Source: Protaetiibacter larvae
GTDB lineage: Bacteria > Actinomycetota > Actinomycetes > Actinomycetales > Microbacteriaceae
Length of the DNA stretch: 64,000 nt
NCBI RefSeq assembly: GCF_008365275.1
Contig: NZ_CP043504.1
Coordinates: 1,302,001-1,366,000 of the forward strand
Direction: 5' to 3'
In this document: positions 60,156 to 64,000 of the stretch, piece by piece
Layout of the letters: each line of letters opens with the position of its first letter
Numbering within the stretch: the first letter of the stretch is position 1
Notes under the pieces: generated by a model
Seen by the model: only the letters and a program-made list of their open reading frames with translations
Database searches by the model: none
What the model was told of the DNA's origin: nothing
Program-made: the position numbers and the translations under genes

Positions 60156-61160
60156 CTACAGTCGCTCGGTGCCGTGCACGGCGTGCGGCTCGATCGCGGC
60201 GAGCTCGTCGGCGGTCAGCGCGGGCGCCTCGAGCGCAGCGAGGCTCGACTCGAGCTGGGCGACGCTCGACGCCCCGATGAGCGCACTCGTCACCTGCGGG
60301 TGGCGCAGCACCCAGCTCAGCGCGAGCTGGGCGAGCGTCTGCCCGCGGCCCTGCGCGATCTCGTTGAGCGCGCGGGCGCGGGCGAGGTAGGTGTCGGTGA
60401 TGTTGTCGCCGCTGATCCAGCGGCCCTCCGCCGCGCGCGAGCCCGCGGGGATCCCGCCCAGGTAGCGGTCGGTCAGCATGCCCTGGGCGAGCGGCGAGAA
60501 CACGATCGAGCCGATGCCGAGCTCGGCGATGGCATCCAGCAGACCGTCCTCGACCGTGCGGTCGAACATGTTGTAGCGCGGCTGGTGAATGAGCAGCGAC
60601 ACCCCTTCGGCGGCGAGCAGCGCGTGGGCGCGGCGGGTCTCGTCCGGGCCGTAGTTGGAGATGCCCACGTAGAGCGCCTTGCCCGAGCGGACGGCGTGCG
60701 CGAGGGCGCCCATCGTCTCCTCGAGGGGGGTCTCGGGGTCGAAACGGTGGTGGTAGAAGATGTCGACGTAGTCGAGGCCGAGCCGGGTGAGCGACTGGTC
60801 GAGCGAGCTCAGCAGGTACTTGCGCGAACCCCAATCGCCGTACGGGCCGTCCCACATCCCGTAGCCGGCCTTCGACGAGATGACGAGCTCATCGCGGTAG
60901 GGGCGCAGCTCGCTCTCGAGGATGCGGCCGAAGTTCTCCTCGGCGGATCCGGCGGGCGGGCCGTAGTTGTTCGCGAGGTCGAAGTGGGTGACCCCGAGGT
61001 CGAAGGCGCGCAGCAGGATGTCGCGCTGGGTGGTGAGCGGCCGGTCGTGGCCGAAGTTGTTCCAGAGGCCGAGCGAGATGCGGGGGATCTTGAGTCCGCT
61101 CCGGCCCACGCGGGCGTAGTCGAGGTGGTCGTAGCGGTCGGCGGCGGCGTCGTAGGTCAC
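60156..61160 (-). CDS. Aldo/keto reductase (YghZ/MgrA-like)
   Basis: A 334-residue NADPH-dependent oxidoreductase resembling L-glyceraldehyde-3-phosphate reductase. Landmarks: HFDLANNYGPPAGSAEENFG with the catalytic Asp and Tyr, ISSKAGYG with the Lys, FYHHRFDP with the His, and SPLAQGMLT. GTG 61160 has TAGGCT 6 nt upstream (leaderless pattern). Divergent from msrA. Confidence 0.92.
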   Translation of the reverse strand: MTYDAAADRYDHLDYARVGRSGLKIPRISLGLWNNFGHDRPLTTQRDILLRAFDLGVTHFDLANNYGPPAGSAEENFGRILESELRPYRDELVISSKAGYGMWDGPYGDWGSRKYLLSSLDQSLTRLGLDYVDIFYHHRFDPETPLEETMGALAHAVRSGKALYVGISNYGPDETRRAHALLAAEGVSLLIHQPRYNMFDRTVEDGLLDAIAELGIGSIVFSPLAQGMLTDRYLGGIPAGSRAAEGRWISGDNITDTYLARARALNEIAQGRGQTLAQLALSWVLRHPQVTSALIGASSVAQLESSLAALEAPALTADELAAIEPHAVHGTERL

Positions 61161-61242
61161 CGCTCCAGCCTAAGGAACGGAATCGTGCCGCGCTGTGTTG
61201 TACCGGGTGTCCCCCCGAACCTCAGGAAAGTAGGGTCGCATC

Positions 61243-61770
61243 ATGCGCACATTCGTTCTCGCCGGCGGCTGCTTCTGGTGTCTCGACGCCGTGTATCGCA
61301 CGCTCGAGGGTGTCCAGGACGTGGTGTCCGGCTACACGGGCGGGCACGTGCCGAACCCCTCGTACGAGCTGGTCTGCACGGGCACGACGGATCACGCGGA
61401 GGCGGTGGAGGTCACCTTCGACGAGACCGTGATCCCCGCGAGCGTCATCCTCGACGTGTTCTTCACCCTTCACGACCCGCGTCAGCTGAACCGCCAGGGC
61501 AATGACGTCGGCACGCAGTACCGCTCGGCGATGTTCTACGCCGACGACGAGCAGAAGGCCGAGTTCGAGGCCGCCCGCGACCGTGCGAGCGAGATCTGGG
61601 GCGGTGGCGTGGTCACCACGATCACGAAGCTCGGCGAGTTCTACCGGGCCGAGGAGTACCACCAGGACTTCTTCGCCAAGAACCCCAACCAGGGCTACTG
61701 CCTCGCGGTGGCGCTGCCGAAGGTGTCGAAGGTCCGCAAGAGCTACGCGCAGTACGTCAAGGCGGCGTAA
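61243..61770 (+). CDS. msrA: Peptide methionine-S-sulfoxide reductase MsrA
   Basis: Repairs oxidised methionine. The N-terminal GGCFWCLDAVY carries the catalytic Cys near residue 10; the C-terminal NQGYCLAV has a likely resolving Cys. Length 175 is normal. ATG 61243 has TAGGGT 6 nt upstream (leaderless pattern). No msrB is adjacent. Confidence 0.96.
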   Translation: MRTFVLAGGCFWCLDAVYRTLEGVQDVVSGYTGGHVPNPSYELVCTGTTDHAEAVEVTFDETVIPASVILDVFFTLHDPRQLNRQGNDVGTQYRSAMFYADDEQKAEFEAARDRASEIWGGGVVTTITKLGEFYRAEEYHQDFFAKNPNQGYCLAVALPKVSKVRKSYAQYVKAA

Positions 61771-61794
61771 CCCGGCTCGCGGCGGGGGGCTTGC

Positions 61795-61825
61795 GCCTGA
61801 AAGCTAATGCCATTAGCTTTCAGGC
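61795..61825. promoter_or_regulatory. Perfect 31-bp operator abutting the hydrolase ATG
   Basis: Arms of 15 bp, GCCTGAAAGCTAATG and CATTAGCTTTCAGGC, with a single C between. The last base touches the ATG at 61826. TTGCGC at 61791-61796 and TAGCTT at 61814-61819 (17-bp spacing) would put the transcript start at the ATG, so the operator covers the promoter of a leaderless mRNA. Likely bound by the TetR protein encoded in the same operon. Confidence 0.85.
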
Positions 61826-62656
61826 ATGACCTCCTTCCTCGACCGACCGCACCCCGCAGGAACGGGCCGCGTCGCGTACACGCTGCGCGGCGACGGCCCG
61901 CTCGTCGTCACCGTCCCCGGGATGGGCGACCTCGCCGCGTCCGACACCGAGCTCGCCGAGGCGCTCGCCGCCGACGGCTTCCGCGTCGCCTCGCTCGAAC
62001 TGCGCGGGCACGGCGCATCCGACACCGGCTTCGCGGAGCTCGGCGACGCCGCGACGGCATCCGACATCGCCGCTCTCATCGAGGTGCTCGGCGGGCCGGC
62101 GATCGTCGTGGGGACCTCGATGGGCGCCTCATCGGCGATCGTCGCGGCCGCCGATCGCCCCGAGCTCGTCTCGGGTCTCGTGCTGCTGTCGCCGTTCACC
62201 CGCAACGCCTCCGGCAGCCCGACGCTGATGCGCGCCCTCTTCCGGGTGCTGTTCGCCCGCCCCTGGGGCACGGCGGTGTGGACCGGATACTTCCGCCGCG
62301 CGCTCAACAAGGGCACCGCACCCGCTGCCCTCGACGCGCAGGTCTCCGCCATCCGCACCTCGCTGCGGCGCCCGGGGAGGCTCGCCGAGTTCCGGCGGCT
62401 CGCCCTGGTGCTGGACCATGCGATCGCCGAGCAACGCGTGCCGGCCGTGACCGCGCCGACGCTCGCGGTGATCGGCGCCGTCGACCCGGACTTCCGCGAC
62501 CCGGCCGCGGAGCTCGCGCACGTCGCGCGGGTGCTCGGCGCCCGCACCCTCCTCGTGGAGGACGCGGCGCACTACCCGCATCGGCAGCGCCCCGAGCTCG
62601 TGCTTCCGGTCGTGCGCGGCTTCGTCGGCGAGATCGCCCGGACCGCGCGTGCCTAG
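61826..62656 (+). CDS. Alpha/beta hydrolase
   Basis: A 276-residue serine hydrolase: oxyanion/strand motif VTVPGMGDL, nucleophile in GTSMGAS near residue 98, Asp in GAVDPDF and His in AAHYPHRQRP. The substrate is unknown. The ATG directly follows the 31-bp operator and has no room for a ribosome site. The start of the tetR gene overlaps its end by 8 nt, so the enzyme and repressor are made together. Confidence 0.92.
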   Translation: MTSFLDRPHPAGTGRVAYTLRGDGPLVVTVPGMGDLAASDTELAEALAADGFRVASLELRGHGASDTGFAELGDAATASDIAALIEVLGGPAIVVGTSMGASSAIVAAADRPELVSGLVLLSPFTRNASGSPTLMRALFRVLFARPWGTAVWTGYFRRALNKGTAPAALDAQVSAIRTSLRRPGRLAEFRRLALVLDHAIAEQRVPAVTAPTLAVIGAVDPDFRDPAAELAHVARVLGARTLLVEDAAHYPHRQRPELVLPVVRGFVGEIARTARA

Positions 62657-63227
62657 GGCGGGGCTGAGTCGCGACGCCGTGGTGGGGATCGCGGTCGAGC
62701 TCGTGGACGCCGATCCCGAGACCCCGCTCACGCTGGCCGCCGTCGCGACCCGCGCGGGCGTGGCGGTCCCCAGCCTCTACAAGCACGTGCGCTCGCTCGA
62801 TGCGCTGCGCGACGGGGTGGCGCTCGCCGGGGTCGAGGGGGTGACCGCGGCGGTGCGGGCCGCCACCGCGGGCCTCACCGGTGCCGAGGCGCTGCTCGGC
62901 GCGGGGCGCGCCATCCGCGCCTACGCCCGGCGGCATCCGGGACTCTACGCGGCGAGCCAGCCGGCGCCCGGGCGCGAGGCGTCGCCCGAGTTGGCGGCGG
63001 CCGCGGGCCGTGCCGTGGAGGCGGTGGCCGCCGTCGTGCGGCAGGCGGGCCTGCCCGTCGAGCGCACCGTCGACGCCGTGCGCATCCTGCGCGCGGCCGT
63101 GCACGGCTTCATCCTGCTCGAGGCGGCCGGCGGGTTCGGTCTGCCCGACGACGTGGAGGCGAGCTACGAGCGGCTTCTCGCGGTGCTGTGGGAGGGGCTC
63201 GGGGTGCTGCGCGCGTCGGCAAGCTGA
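62649..63227 (+). CDS. TetR-family regulator with WHG-type ligand domain
   Basis: A 192-residue repressor with helix-turn-helix LTLAAVATRAGVAVPSLYKHVRS (about 28-50) and a C-terminal domain containing AVHGFILLEAAGGFG, the WHG/TetR_C_13-like pattern. GTG 62649 overlaps the hydrolase gene. It probably binds the 31-bp palindrome in front of the operon (autorepression). Confidence 0.9.
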   Translation: MPRAGLSRDAVVGIAVELVDADPETPLTLAAVATRAGVAVPSLYKHVRSLDALRDGVALAGVEGVTAAVRAATAGLTGAEALLGAGRAIRAYARRHPGLYAASQPAPGREASPELAAAAGRAVEAVAAVVRQAGLPVERTVDAVRILRAAVHGFILLEAAGGFGLPDDVEASYERLLAVLWEGLGVLRASAS

Positions 63228-63299
63228 GCGAATGCTCCCAACTCGGCCGCGTCGCGCGCTCCGGGCGTAGCGTCGAGGGTGACGAAAAGGAGCAGGAGC

Positions 63300-63518
63300 A
63301 TGAGCGACACCGAGACCTCGATCGTCGACCGCCGCTGGGTGGCCTTCGGGCCCGCCGGGGCCGTGGGGGCGATCCACCAGAGGGCGGACGGCTACTCCGT
63401 GAAGCTCGTCGGCGACGACGACTACCGCGGGACCTTCCCCACCCTCGACGTGGCCAAGAGCGCGCTGCATGCGGCGCTCGTCCCGGGCTCCGACCGGCCC
63501 GAGTTCCGCGAGCACTAG
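63300..63518 (+). CDS. Conserved small hypothetical protein, 72 aa
   Basis: A compact protein: RRWVAFGPAGAVGAIHQRADGYSVKLVGDDDYRG-type beta-rich start, then FPTLDVAKSALHAAL. Similar small proteins occur in other Microbacteriaceae but I do not recognise a named family. ATG 63300 has a strong ribosome site (AAAGGAGCAGGAG). Confidence 0.75.
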   Translation: MSDTETSIVDRRWVAFGPAGAVGAIHQRADGYSVKLVGDDDYRGTFPTLDVAKSALHAALVPGSDRPEFREH

Positions 63519-63615
63519 GCCGGATCCTCTCCTCCCCGATTCGCGAACGGCGGATCCATCCGCCGATGCGTCCCGGCGCGCCCCGGCGGGACGACGCGAG
63601 CGCGAAGCTCGGCTC

Positions 63616-63657
63616 GGGGCGCGGATGTCCTCCGGCACGAACCGGCATCCGCGCCCC
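63616..63657. terminator. Stem-loop between the small gene and ssb
   Basis: Perfect 12-bp arms GGGGCGCGGATG and CATCCGCGCCCC with an 18-nt loop, 19 bp before the ssb start. No T-run follows. It may end the preceding transcript or fold in the ssb leader. Confidence 0.5.
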
Positions 63658-63676
63658 CCGATCCCGAGGAGGACGC

Positions 63677-64000
63677 ATGTACGACACCATCGCCGTCACG
63701 GGGGTCGTCGCGACCCCCGTCAAGCACACGATCTCCGCCGAAGGGCTCGAGGTCAGCAACTTCCGGCTCGCCTCGAACCACCGGCGCTTCGACCGGGCGA
63801 GCGGCAACTGGGTCGAGAGCGAGACGAACTGGTACACGGTGGCGAGCTTCCGGCAGCTCGCCCTCAACGTGCACGCCTCGCTCGACAAAGGCCAGCAGGT
63901 CGTGGTGGTGGGGCGGCTCAAGGTGCGCGAGTGGAGCGACGGCGAGCGCACCGGTCGCGACGTCGAGATCATCGCGGACGCGGTGGGCCACGACCTCGCC
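63677..64000 (+). CDS. ssb: Single-stranded DNA-binding protein paralogue, 5' part
   Basis: The first 108 codons of an OB-fold SSB: MYDTIAVTGVVATPVKH, NFRLASNHRRFDR, WVESETNWYTVASFRQLA, and VVVVGRLKVREW. The last visible residues are VGHDLA; no stop before the window edge. ATG 63677 has GAGGAGGA 7 nt upstream. It is probably an accessory SSB rather than the housekeeping copy, which usually sits with rpsF/rpsR. Confidence 0.92.
   Translation, partial: MYDTIAVTGVVATPVKHTISAEGLEVSNFRLASNHRRFDRASGNWVESETNWYTVASFRQLALNVHASLDKGQQVVVVGRLKVREWSDGERTGRDVEIIADAVGHDLA

Overview
The window is 64 kb of high-GC DNA from an actinobacterium, most likely a member of the Microbacteriaceae. This is an inference from gene content: the EfeUO iron system, an FdxA-type 7Fe ferredoxin, a succinylase-type diaminopimelate pathway, TatB, DUF3117, DUF3107, DUF6412 and AdnAB. 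Several blocks follow the gene order I remember from Mycobacterium tuberculosis (dapC/dapD/dapE/O-methyltransferase/tatB/mrp/MgtE-like, and rhlE/DUF3107/adnAB/nudC/uvrD2). It reads as core chromosome with scattered accessory insertions. No prophage or CRISPR array was seen.

Layout. 1-1.7 kb: efeO (cut by the window edge) and efeU under a DtxR-like iron box. 1.7-4.9 kb: a small membrane protein, fdxA, dapC and gltA. 4.9-6.3 kb: an accessory island with a DUF559/Vsr-fold nuclease gene between three long inverted repeats. 6.3-12.6 kb: dapD/dapE, a PIG-V-like glycosyltransferase, DUF3117, an O-methyltransferase, tatB and gabD2. 12.6-14.5 kb: a 13E12-type DUF222/HNH nuclease bracketed by short palindromic repeats. 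14.6-23.8 kb: a transporter plus PLP-lyase operon, mrp, DUF1003, an MgtE-N/CBS protein, a DrrAB-like exporter and its TetR regulator. 23.9-28.4 kb: pepP, a phosphatase-family membrane protein, a PHP hydrolase and an IS481-family insertion with a 6-bp target duplication. 28.4-32.3 kb: a DEAD helicase, a ferritin-like protein, and a second nuclease of the same kind as at 5.2 kb, again between long inverted repeats. 32.4-45.7 kb: the DNA-repair block adnA-adnB, LysR/MFS, a phosphotransferase, nudC-uvrD2 and an orphan cyclodehydratase-like protein. 45.8-53 kb: a second YidC, an XRE/DUF2975 pair, ArsR/CDF metal efflux, and a TPP riboswitch-controlled thiamine ECF transporter. 53-64 kb: a lipoprotein, the clpS/DUF2017/metallopeptidase group, tRNA-His, orn, MarR/MFS, tRNA-Arg, TetR/SDR, an aldo-keto reductase, msrA, a hydrolase-tetR operon and the start of an ssb paralogue.

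How it works together. Iron uptake, thiamine uptake, divalent-metal efflux and small-molecule export each sit beside their own regulator or riboswitch. Lysine/cell-wall precursor synthesis (dapC, dapD, dapE) and double-strand-break repair (adnAB, uvrD2) are constitutive core functions. About twenty genes carry a TAnnnT hexamer exactly 6 or 7 nt before the start codon and no Shine-Dalgarno sequence, so leaderless mRNAs are probably common.

The most unusual signal is the pair of nuclease loci. Two divergent homologues combine an AbiEi-like winged helix with a DUF559/Vsr-like nuclease domain. Each lies between long inverted repeats whose arms are nearly perfect and whose spacers differ in sequence but are identical in length (54, 54 and 54 bp at one locus; 41 and 41 bp at the other). 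I know of no described system with this arrangement; it could be a REP/RAYT-like nuclease-plus-repeat element.
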